NCBI GenBank assembly: GCA_025457745.1
Contig: JALOTT010000008.1
Location: forward strand, 1 to 37,183
DNA: 37,183 nt
Direction of reading: 5' to 3'
Source of the DNA: Verrucomicrobiota bacterium
Lineage (GTDB): Bacteria; Verrucomicrobiota; Verrucomicrobiia; Limisphaerales; JADLHS01
Below the pieces are notes generated by a model, which was not told the DNA's origin, ran no database searches, and saw nothing but the letters and a program-made list of their open reading frames with translations. Positions within the stretch are counted from its first letter, which is position 1. The number at the start of each line of letters is the position of its first letter. The position numbers were made by a program, and so were the translations under genes. This document shows positions 15,501 to 22,232 of this stretch, piece by piece.

Positions 15501-17344
15501 AAACAGGAATCAAACTCCCACGACCCTCATCCGGCGGCTATGCGCTGCTCATGGTGCTGGTCATTGGCGCGGTCAGTCTGGTCGTGCTGGCGGCCACGAT
15601 GAGCCGCACCGGCTCGGTCGCATTACAGAACGACCGCAACAACCAGTACGTGGCCAACATCAATGCCGCCGAAGCCGCCGTCGAAAAGGTCTTCGCCCGA
15701 CTGGCTTACGATTTTCAACAGGGCGGTTTGGCCACCGTAAGCGCCAACCTGAGCCTGTATCGGACCAATGTTCCCACTGCGAGTGAAAATTCCTACTGGA
15801 GCCAGTTTGGCTTCTCCGACGGCCAGGGCAACGCGAACCGGGTTTACGTTGCCAAGAAAAGCGATTACACGGGCCCGCTGCCTTCGCAGTACGCCGGTTT
15901 GTTTGCGAGAAACGCTCCGCTATACCGGGTGCTGGCCAATGTCCGGGCCACCACGGGGCCGTACAAAAACATGACCAACGCCGTGCAGGAGGATGTGCTC
16001 CTCGCTTTGATCCCCTTGACCCAGTACGCCATCTTCTATAATGGCCTGCTCGAATTCAGCACCTGCGCCCCCATGATCGTCAATGGGCGCACGCATGCGA
16101 ACGGTTCCATTTACGTGGGGAGCAGTTCGACGCTGGCCTTCAACGGCACCGTGACGGCCACGGACACCATTGGGTCACCCGCAAACAACGGCTCCGGCCC
16201 CTGGACCTTTCCTGGGAACGTCTCGTTCAACGGCAGCCCGAGCCGCAAGACCAATGTTCCAACCGTCAGAGTCTCCATCAACATGACGAATACGCACAGC
16301 TTGATTGACTTTCCCGCGGCCGGAGTAACGCCCGGCTCCGACGCCGGACAACAGCTCTTGTACAACCAGGCGCACGTGGTGCTGCTGGTCAGCAACACGA
16401 CGGTCACGGCCAGGATCCAGGCCGCGCCCAGCACGTATCAGGTGCCGGGTGAAGATACGCCGATAGTAATGGCCCAGTCATGGACCAATGGTTCTTCGCC
16501 GCTCACCGTTCAGACCCTCATCAGTACAAACTTCCCGTTTCTCACGCTGACCAATACTTTCCTGGATCAACGCGAGAACAAAACGGTTCTCGCCACCCAG
16601 ATTGATGTCGGCAAATACAACCAATGGATCACGACCAATGCGAGTGTGCTCACAAAATTCCCGGCCGGGTCCGGCATGCATCCGACCATTCTCTACACGG
16701 CGGATTGCCGCACCAACACTTCGAGCCAACTGAGCGCCGTGCGGCTCGCCAATGGGGTGGTGCCGCCCTACAATGGCGGACGCGGCTGGACCCTGGCCAC
16801 GCCCAATCCGCTCTACGTGTTGGGCAACTACAACTGCCCAAACTCGGGCCATCTGGCCAGCACCAACACCTCCGCCACGTACCCTTGCGCGCTGATGTCC
16901 GACGCGTTGACCATTCTTTCACCGAGTTGGAGGGACTCCACCAGCTTCACTAGCAGTGATACGGGACAGACCCCCACGGGCAGCGCCATTACGATTAACG
17001 CCGCGCTGCTTACGGGCATCAAACCTTCGTCGGGGAATACCACCGCCACGTTCAGCGGCGGGGTCCACAACCTGCCGCGCTTGCTCGAAAACTGGACTTC
17101 CAGCCGCTACGTCTGGCTGAACACCTCCATCCTCAACCTGTTCAACAGCACCAAGGCCACGGGCCAGTTCATTACCCCGGGCACCGGCAGTTATTACACC
17201 GCGCCGACCCGCCGTTTCAGTTTTGACAACAACTTCCTAGACTACACCAAAGTGCCGCCCGGCATCCCCTGCGCCCTCGCGGCCATCCGCGTGAATTGGG
17301 CGACGCCGCCGCCCAACAATGTTACCTACGATGTCACACCTTAG
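15497..17344 (+). CDS. PilX-like membrane-anchored pilus protein, unusually long
   Basis: The N terminus SSGGYALLMVLVIGAVSLVV followed by NINAAEAAVEKVFARLA fits PilX_N-type proteins: one hydrophobic assembly helix, then a helical stretch with AAEAA. The product is 615 residues, against roughly 150-200 in classical PilX, so most of it is an added extracellular part. That part is Thr/Asn/Ser-rich, strand-like and repetitive in character (NGRTHANGSIYVGSSSTL). It begins in a 4-base overlap with the PilW-like gene. Its 3' end overlaps the start of the next gene by about 14-26 bases. In Pseudomonas, PilX is part of the minor pilin tip complex with PilY1. A similar place here is inferred from order. 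Confidence 0.8.
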   Translation: MKTGIKLPRPSSGGYALLMVLVIGAVSLVVLAATMSRTGSVALQNDRNNQYVANINAAEAAVEKVFARLAYDFQQGGLATVSANLSLYRTNVPTASENSYWSQFGFSDGQGNANRVYVAKKSDYTGPLPSQYAGLFARNAPLYRVLANVRATTGPYKNMTNAVQEDVLLALIPLTQYAIFYNGLLEFSTCAPMIVNGRTHANGSIYVGSSSTLAFNGTVTATDTIGSPANNGSGPWTFPGNVSFNGSPSRKTNVPTVRVSINMTNTHSLIDFPAAGVTPGSDAGQQLLYNQAHVVLLVSNTTVTARIQAAPSTYQVPGEDTPIVMAQSWTNGSSPLTVQTLISTNFPFLTLTNTFLDQRENKTVLATQIDVGKYNQWITTNASVLTKFPAGSGMHPTILYTADCRTNTSSQLSAVRLANGVVPPYNGGRGWTLATPNPLYVLGNYNCPNSGHLASTNTSATYPCALMSDALTILSPSWRDSTSFTSSDTGQTPTGSAITINAALLTGIKPSSGNTTATFSGGVHNLPRLLENWTSSRYVWLNTSILNLFNSTKATGQFITPGTGSYYTAPTRRFSFDNNFLDYTKVPPGIPCALAAIRVNWATPPPNNVTYDVTP

Positions 17345-18077
17345 AGCCGGTTTGAAAACTCCAACGACACTCCGCGTGACACGCGGCCTGCAGGAAACAG
17401 CCGGAATCGCCGTCCATTGTAGGCCCGATGCCCTCACCGGGCGGGTTTTCAAACAGGCGCTTAAATCCATTTGCCGCAACGCCGCAATTTTGGGCGCGCT
17501 GTCGCTCGTCCTCGGCAGCGCCCGCGCCGGGGAGCCGGCCGCACCGCAAACCGCATTTCTGCCGCGCACATTTGACGCGGAGACCCGAAACGGGGAAATC
17601 GTCGGGTGGGAAGGACAGACGCGCCGCGTGTTCGTGACGCGCGGGACGAATGAATTCTTTTTCGTCGTCCCGCAACGCATGCGGGTGGAGGTCACCCCGG
17701 ACAAGGTGGCGCTGGTGTCGGGCGACGCCACTTATTTTCTTACGTTCCGCATTCTCAGCCCGGGGAACGCGGACGCCGGTCGGGAATTCCTGGTGAACCA
17801 GTTTCCGAACGCGAAAGTTGTGGACGAGTTTTCCCGGACCGCCGCCGGCCAAAACGGCCCCGCCCTCGAACTGCGATACCAGGCCGCGGGCGGAATGGAA
17901 CGGGCCGTCTGGGTGGCGCTGATCCCTTCGACCGCCGGCCTGTTGGAATTCTGCCTGAATGCCGACCCGCCGAAAGCCGCGGACGGCCAGTTGGCCTTCA
18001 ACTCACTCCTGCGCACCTTCCGCAGCAATGAGAACGGCAAGCTCGAAATCACCACCCGGGTTCTGGATCAATCCTGA
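17319..18077 (+). CDS. Secreted protein of unknown function in the pilus locus
   Basis: The 252-residue ORF opens with sequence read from a palindromic repeat (17347-17457) and only then reaches a signal-like segment (ICRNAAILGALSLVLGSARA), so the mature protein starts near residue 70. ATGs at 17319 and 17331 are both possible; both overlap the end of the PilX-like gene. The mature domain (NEFFFVVPQRMRVEV, then ATYFLTFRILSP and a LLEFCLNADPP strand) alternates strands and helices in a way that recalls small PsbP/Mog1-like domains, but this is a guess. The TGA lies inside a second repeat type, so the C terminus may also be repeat-altered. Its position between minor pilins and PilM suggests a role in the same apparatus. 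Confidence 0.72.
   Translation: MLPTMSHLRAGLKTPTTLRVTRGLQETAGIAVHCRPDALTGRVFKQALKSICRNAAILGALSLVLGSARAGEPAAPQTAFLPRTFDAETRNGEIVGWEGQTRRVFVTRGTNEFFFVVPQRMRVEVTPDKVALVSGDATYFLTFRILSPGNADAGREFLVNQFPNAKVVDEFSRTAAGQNGPALELRYQAAGGMERAVWVALIPSTAGLLEFCLNADPPKAADGQLAFNSLLRTFRSNENGKLEITTRVLDQS
17347..17457. repeat. Palindrome-ended element with GTTTGAAAAC ends
   Basis: The ends are inverted copies of GTTTGAAAAC (17349-17358 and 17446-17455) with some extra matching C/G. The 111-base element covers the start region of the downstream ORF and is translated in frame into its signal peptide region. The right part (GGCCCGATGCCCTCACCGGGCG and beyond) is similar to 22001-22035, so there are at least two copies in the window. 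Confidence 0.6.
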
Positions 18078-18162
18078 GCCACCCGGCGCGCGGAATTTAT
18101 TCCGCGCGTTTCGACACCGGCTCGGTGCTCGCCGAATTAATTCCGCGCTTCTTGGGTTGCGG
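18072..18162. repeat. 91-base direct repeat, copy A
   Basis: Copy A and copy B (18340-18430) have equal length and differ at only a few positions. Each contains the palindrome CGCGGAATTTATTCCGCG, a spacer with GACACCGGCTCGGTGCTCGC, and a second AATTCCGCG arm followed by TTGGGTT. Copy A contains the TGA of the upstream gene at 18075-18077, so the annotated C terminus of that gene is defined by the repeat. Confidence 0.85.
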
Positions 18163-18214
18163 TTTCGCCGCTCCGCCTTTTCCCCTTCCTCCCGCCCCTC
18201 GCCCGTAGCCGCGT

Positions 18215-18250
18215 CTCGCCCGCCGTGCTCGCGCACCGTCGCGGCAGGTG
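18215..18250. repeat. Inverted fragment of the pil-leader repeat
   Basis: This stretch is the reverse complement of part of the leader repeat at 20443-20640 (it contains CCGTGCTCGCGCACCGTCGC). It lies between the two 91-base copies in a 600-base non-coding gap (18078-18681), which otherwise holds no gene I can support. A similar but less exact copy lies near 32964. Confidence 0.65.
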
Positions 18251-18339
18251 AGCGCGCGGAGCTTTCCCTGAACCCGCCAACCCCTGCGCGCGAACTTTTG
18301 TTGCGCCGGCAGCAAAAGTTGGCATCCCCCGGCTCATGG

Positions 18340-18430
18340 TCCTGAGCCGCCCGGCGCGCGGAATTTATTCCGCGCGTTTCGACACCGGCTCGGTGCTCGC
18401 GGAATGAATTCCGCGTTCCTTGGGTTACGG
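18340..18430. repeat. 91-base direct repeat, copy B
   Basis: This is the second copy of the element at 18072-18162, in the same orientation, ending in TTGGGTTACGG. The last part (GCGGAATGAATTCCGCG and the following bases) is also nearly repeated at 32047-32080. Confidence 0.85.
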
Positions 18431-18681
18431 CACATCCCCCTCTGCGGGATTCAGGGACAGGGCCGGGACATGGTGCCCACGCGGCGGACGAAGGCCGCGC
18501 AGTATCTGGGGGAAAACCGTTCGTAAATTCACGCGGGCGTTGAATGGCTCGGGTGCTGCTATGGCCGGAGGCGTTCGCGATGATATGAAATTTGAGTGAC
18601 GCGCCCGCGCGGCGAAGGCCGCGCGTGACGGAAATAAAATGCTGCTTGCAATCAAACCGGCAACTAGGATAACACACGTGC

Positions 18682-19758
18682 ATGGCCCTGCCTTTTTTTG
18701 ACAACAGTTCAAAGAAGAAGCGAGACCAGATGCTTGCCATTGATCTGGGTGGCCGCACGACCAAAGCGGTGCATTTGCAGCGCCGCGGCGATGGCTATGT
18801 CCTTGGCCGCTACGCGCTGCTGGACGCGCCGATTTACGAAAAGAACCTCTCGGTCGAGTTGCTCGGCGAACATCTCAAGGCCGTGAGCCAGGCGCTGGAG
18901 GCCCGGACCAAATTCGTCACTTTGGCGTTGGGCTGCGACGAATCCATTGTCCGTCACGCCGAAATGCCGCGCATGCCGGCGGAGGACATGCGGCTGGTGC
19001 TGAAGAACAATTCCAGGAATTATCTGCAACAGGACCTGTCCAATCACGTTTTTGATTGTTACATCATTCCTTCCGCGCAATTGCCCAAACCGGCCGATCC
19101 CGGCAAACCTCCCGCGGGTCCCCAAAAACAAAAAGTTCTAATCGCGGGCGCCAAGAAGCAGGTGGTTGACAATTTAGTGGCGGCGACCCGCAATGCCGGT
19201 TTGGTGGCCGACCACATCCTTCCCGGCCTCATCGGGCCGATCAATGCCTTTAAGCTGGCGGCGCCGGAGGTTTTCAGCGGTGAAATCGTGGCCTTGGTGG
19301 ACCTCGGGTTCAAACATTCGTCCATCAGCATAATGGCGGGAGGCGAGTTGATCTTGAGCCGCACGGTGGCCATTGGCGGCGACCGGTTGACCGCCGGGCT
19401 CGCCGAATCCATGAACATCAGCTACCCCGAAGCGGAAGGCATCAAGGTGGGCATGGCCCACGAAGTGCAGGCGGCGCTCGAATCCCTGCTGTCGCCGCTG
19501 GGCCGTGAATTGCGCGCCTCCATTGACTTTTTCGAGCATCAACAGGACCGGCCCGTCTCGCAGGTCTTCATCACGGGCGGGTCGGCGCGCTCGGAATTCA
19601 TCATGCAATCGCTGCAAAACGAAATGATGGTCGAGTGCAAGACCTGGAATCCGACGACGTTTCTGCGCCTGGAGCTGCCGCCGGCGCAGGCCGCGGAAAT
19701 CGAACAGGTCGCGCCGCAACTGACCGTGGCCATCGGCGCGGCGCTGACCGCTTTCTGA
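18682..19758 (+). CDS. pilM: PilM-like type IV pilus assembly ATPase-fold protein
   Basis: The 358-residue product has the actin-like ASKHA layout of PilM. It opens with MLAIDLGGRTTKAVHL (phosphate 1-type loop) at residues 17-32, has a second-lobe motif LVDLGFKHSSISIMAGGEL, and then an adenosine-type region ITGGSARSEF. In type IV pili, PilM is a cytoplasmic nucleotide-binding protein that docks to the PilN N terminus. The next gene encodes a PilN-like protein 14 bases downstream. The ATG is at 18682; a weak promoter candidate (TTGCAA at 18646, GATAAC at 18668, spacing 16) precedes it after the repeat-filled gap, so pilM may start its own transcription unit. The PilM identity is firm; nucleotide binding is inferred. 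Confidence 0.88.
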   Translation: MALPFFDNSSKKKRDQMLAIDLGGRTTKAVHLQRRGDGYVLGRYALLDAPIYEKNLSVELLGEHLKAVSQALEARTKFVTLALGCDESIVRHAEMPRMPAEDMRLVLKNNSRNYLQQDLSNHVFDCYIIPSAQLPKPADPGKPPAGPQKQKVLIAGAKKQVVDNLVAATRNAGLVADHILPGLIGPINAFKLAAPEVFSGEIVALVDLGFKHSSISIMAGGELILSRTVAIGGDRLTAGLAESMNISYPEAEGIKVGMAHEVQAALESLLSPLGRELRASIDFFEHQQDRPVSQVFITGGSARSEFIMQSLQNEMMVECKTWNPTTFLRLELPPAQAAEIEQVAPQLTVAIGAALTAF

Positions 19759-19771
19759 TTTTTTTCAACCT

Positions 19772-20446
19772 GTGTTCATTCACCTCAATCTGCTCGCAGA
19801 AGCCCAAGCCGCCGAAGAGTTGCGCCGCCGCGACCCGGTCAAGCGCGCCCTGTGGCTGGCGGGGCTGCTGGTTTCGGTGATGCTGGTGTGGAGCAGTTCG
19901 CTGCAGGTCAAAACCATGCTGGTCCAACGGGACCTCAGCCGGGTGGAAAACAAGATTGGCAGCCGCACCAACGAGTACCAGCAAGTGCTCGACTTTCAGA
20001 AGAAAACCGCCGACATCGAAATGAAGCTGGGCGCGCTCCATCAACTGGCCACCAACCGCTTTCTCAACGGCACGCTGCTCAACGCGCTGCAGCAAACGAC
20101 CGTCGAGAACGTGCAGTTGTTGCGGCTCCGGGCGGATCAGTCCTACCTGATCACCGAGGAAGTCAAGGCGAAGAAGACCGAGTCCGGACGCACGTTTCCC
20201 GCCCGGCCCGCGACCGCGACCGAGAAGATTGTGCTGACGCTGGAAGCCAAAGACACCGCGCCCAATCCCGGCGACCAGGTCAATCGCTTCAAAGAAATGA
20301 TTGCCGATCATGCTTATTTTCAAAACGCGCTGGGCAAGACCAACGAAGTGAAACTGACCACCCTCTCGCCCCCGCAAAGCCAGCCCGACGGCAGAGCTTT
20401 CGTTCAATTCACGCTGGAATGTCGCTACCCGGAGAAAACCCGATGA
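19772..20446 (+). CDS. pilN: PilN-like inner-membrane alignment protein
   Basis: The 224-residue product starts at a GTG (19772) and reads VFIHLNLLAEAQAAEELRRR. This resembles the PilN N terminus, which in known systems carries a conserved INLLP-type motif that binds PilM; here HLNLL fills that place. One membrane segment follows (LAGLLVSVMLVWSSSL, residues of about 30-45), then a coiled coil (RVENKIGSRTNEYQQVL) and a ferredoxin-like periplasmic domain with a VQLLRLRADQSYL strand. It lies 14 bases after pilM, and its TGA overlaps the ATG of the leader ORF at 20443 as ATGA. It should form the inner-membrane bridge with the next gene's product. Confidence 0.8.
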   Translation: MFIHLNLLAEAQAAEELRRRDPVKRALWLAGLLVSVMLVWSSSLQVKTMLVQRDLSRVENKIGSRTNEYQQVLDFQKKTADIEMKLGALHQLATNRFLNGTLLNALQQTTVENVQLLRLRADQSYLITEEVKAKKTESGRTFPARPATATEKIVLTLEAKDTAPNPGDQVNRFKEMIADHAYFQNALGKTNEVKLTTLSPPQSQPDGRAFVQFTLECRYPEKTR

Positions 20447-20640
20447 CCGCTTATCAAACAATGCCGCGGTCCATGATCCTCCGGGTAGGGCGGGCAGTCC
20501 CCTGCCCGCCGCGAAGGTGGAAGGATGTGCTGCTGCTGCCGGACGGCGCGCACCTGCCGCGACGGTGCGCGAGCACGGCGGGCGGAGTGACGCGCCCCGC
20601 CTCGGCCCGGAAGCCAACCCTGGAGGATTTACGCGGATGA
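20443..20640. repeat. Repeated pil leader, copy A, with a small coupled ORF
   Basis: The 194 bases before the pilO start (20443-20636) recur with the same length before the pilP-like start (21251-21444). Both begin ATGACCGC and end GCGGATGA. A 65-codon ORF (ATG 20443 to TGA 20638-20640) overlaps the pilN stop and the pilO start by 4 bases each. It encodes VGRAVPCPPRRWKDVLLL-type sequence shared with copy B. A GGAGG site stands 10 bases before the pilO ATG. It also contains a GGCGGGCAGTCCCCTGCCCG hairpin of the window's REP families. Whether the small ORF is a real protein or only a coupling device is not clear. Confidence 0.75.
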
Positions 20641-21224
20641 ACTTCAGCAAGCTGCCAAAGAACAAACGCAACCAGCTCATCATGGTCGCCTTGCTGACGG
20701 TGATCGCCTTGGGCGGGCTGGGATTTGGCCTCATCAAATGGCAGTACGCCAATCTGCGTGAACTCGCCGGGAAGCGGGAAGTCGCGGAAAAGAAATTCGC
20801 CCGGGTGACGGATACGATCAATCGCGCCGACCAGATCGAGACCGGCTTCAACGCTAAAAACAAGGCGCTGGTCGAACAGGAAGACGCCATGGCTTCCGGG
20901 GATATCTATTCCTGGGCGGTCAACTCGCTCCGGCGCTTCAAGCTGTCCTATAAGGTTGAAATTCCGCAGATCAGCCAGCCCGCGCCGCCGGGCGACGTGA
21001 ACCTGCTGCCGAAATTCCCGTACAAGCAAGTGACCTTCAGGGCGGGTGGAACGGCCTATTTCCACGATTTCGGCAAATTCATCGCCGACTTTGAAAATCA
21101 GTCCCCCCATGTCCGCGTGTTGAACCTGGTCCTCGAACCGTCCCCCAGTGTGGGCGCGGGCGAAAAAGAAAAACTCGCCTTCCAGATGGACATCGTCACT
21201 CTGGTGAAACCCGACGCCCCCTGA
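20637..21224 (+). CDS. pilO: PilO-like inner-membrane alignment protein
   Basis: The track ORF begins 40 codons early, inside the repeat; the ATG at 20637 gives MNFSKLPKNKRNQLIMVALL, the expected short cytoplasmic tail and membrane segment. The 195-residue product has one membrane helix (residues of about 13-33), then a coiled coil (LRELAGKREVAEKKFARV) and a strand-rich C-terminal domain with FRAGGTAYFHDFGKFIADFE, which fits the PilO ferredoxin-like fold. It sits between the PilN-like and PilP-like genes as in classical pilMNOPQ clusters. The ATG is preceded by GGAGG at 10 bases and overlaps the small ORF stop as ATGA. Confidence 0.8.
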   Translation: MNFSKLPKNKRNQLIMVALLTVIALGGLGFGLIKWQYANLRELAGKREVAEKKFARVTDTINRADQIETGFNAKNKALVEQEDAMASGDIYSWAVNSLRRFKLSYKVEIPQISQPAPPGDVNLLPKFPYKQVTFRAGGTAYFHDFGKFIADFENQSPHVRVLNLVLEPSPSVGAGEKEKLAFQMDIVTLVKPDAP

Positions 21225-21448
21225 TGGACGGCAACTCCATGCCCATGTTTATGACCGCGTCTCAAACTATCTTCCTGCCCCTGAACCTCCGGGTAGGGCG
21301 GGCAGTCCTCTGCCCGCCGCGAAGGTGGAAGGATGTGCTGCTGCTCCGGGCCGGCGCGCACCTGCCGCTACGGTGCGCGAGCACGGCGGGCGGAGTGTCG
21401 CGCCCGACCCCGGCACGGAGGATGCCACTGGAGGATTTACGCGGATGA
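21224..21448 (+). CDS. Small ORF within leader copy B, doubtful protein
   Basis: A 74-codon ORF starts at an ATG overlapping the pilO stop by one base and ends in a TGA overlapping the next ATG by 4 bases. From its second Met it is the counterpart of the 65-codon ORF in copy A, with about three quarters identical residues (RRWKDVLLL, CASTAGGV, LEDLRG shared). The similarity follows DNA identity in every frame, so it cannot by itself show selection on protein. No signal or membrane segment. It may serve only to carry ribosomes from pilO to the pilP-like gene. Confidence 0.3.
   Translation: MDGNSMPMFMTASQTIFLPLNLRVGRAVLCPPRRWKDVLLLRAGAHLPLRCASTAGGVSRPTPARRMPLEDLRG
21251..21448. repeat. Repeated pil leader, copy B
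   Basis: This is the counterpart of 20443-20640 with equal length and many identical blocks, such as CGCGAAGGTGGAAGGATGTG and GGTGCGCGAGCACGGCGGGC. It ends with GGAGG, ten bases and the ATG of the pilP-like gene. Differences are substitutions only; no insertions or deletions are apparent. Confidence 0.85.
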
Positions 21449-21939
21449 AACTGCGCTTCCAGATCCGCCGGCGGGGGGCCACGCTGCTCCTGGCGGCGCT
21501 GTTGGGTCGGGCCGCGGTTCACGCCGGTCCACCCCAACCCGCCGCGCCAGCCAAAGCCCCGGCCCCAGCCGCCGTGTCCCTGACGAATGGGGTGATGGAA
21601 GTTCCGCCGTCCGTCTTTGTGGTTGCCTCCGCGACCCAGGCGGTCAGAGACCCGTTTTTCCCGAATTCCACGCGGCTGGCCGCGGCGATGATGACGACCA
21701 GCACCAATGTGACCGGGGCGGCGGTCAGCGACCTGGCGCTCAAAGGCCTTTCCGGCACTGCCGCCCGGCCCCTGGCCACCATCAACAACCGCATTCTCGA
21801 GCCGGGCGAGGAGCAGGAAATCGTCACCTCCGCCGGCAAGGTCCGGGTACGCTGTGTGGCAATCAATTTGAAAGACGAAAGCGTGGTCATCGAAGCCGGC
21901 GGGACCCGACGCGAGCTGCGCTTCCCGCGGCGAAAATAG
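21445..21939 (+). CDS. PilP-like periplasmic pilus assembly protein
   Basis: The track ORF is extended into the leader repeat; the ATG at 21445 gives MKLRFQIRRRGATLLLAALL, a signal peptide ending near AVHA. The 164-residue product then has a Pro/Ala-rich linker (PAAPAKAPAPAA), the segment VRDPFFPNSTR and a small strand-rich domain (LKGLSGTAARPLATINNRIL, then VRVRCVAINLKDES). This order of linker, DPF motif and small beta domain matches PilP or GspC-like proteins that connect the inner-membrane complex with the secretin. It has no lipobox Cys, unlike typical PilP. Identification rests on layout and place before the secretin gene. Confidence 0.68.
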   Translation: MKLRFQIRRRGATLLLAALLGRAAVHAGPPQPAAPAKAPAPAAVSLTNGVMEVPPSVFVVASATQAVRDPFFPNSTRLAAAMMTTSTNVTGAAVSDLALKGLSGTAARPLATINNRILEPGEEQEIVTSAGKVRVRCVAINLKDESVVIEAGGTRRELRFPRRK

Positions 21940-22000
21940 GACAACGCAGGTTTCGGACACGGGCGTCCGAAAGCTGGATGGCCGCTGGCAGCCTTTTGCC

Positions 22001-22035
22001 GGCCCGCGGCCCTCAGCGGGCGTGGTTTTGAAACG
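22001..22035. repeat. Fragment related to the 17347-17457 element
   Basis: The stretch with GGCCCGCGGCCCTCAGCGGG followed by TGGTTTTGAAAC is similar to the right part of the element at 17347-17457. It lies in the 290-base gap between the pilP-like and secretin genes, which otherwise holds only a TATAAA at 22198 that may be a -10 element for the secretin, with no clear -35. Confidence 0.45.
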
Positions 22036-22232
22036 AGTCTCAACTGATTTGTGTCAATGCGGGACAAAATGATTTCAGAGCCGGGCACCGGCGTCGTTTG
22101 CGCCGACCGTGAACGACGCGCGGGCGGCTGGCATCGTTATTGCAGAATTGAATTCACTTTGATGACAGAATTATCTGGCCTTTGACTGACGACTTTGTAT
22201 AAATCTCCGAAACCTTGAAACTTCACCAACCA

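Noticed and set aside
20517-20636. N-terminal extension of pilO as given in the ORF track
   Set aside because: The 40 extra codons come from the leader repeat. The ATG at 20637 has a ribosome-binding site and starts a normal PilO-type N terminus. The same applies to the pilP-like gene at 21325-21444.
22182-22203. Promoter TTGACT / TATAAA before the secretin
   Set aside because: The spacing is only 10 bases, far from the usual 17; the TATAAA alone is not enough.
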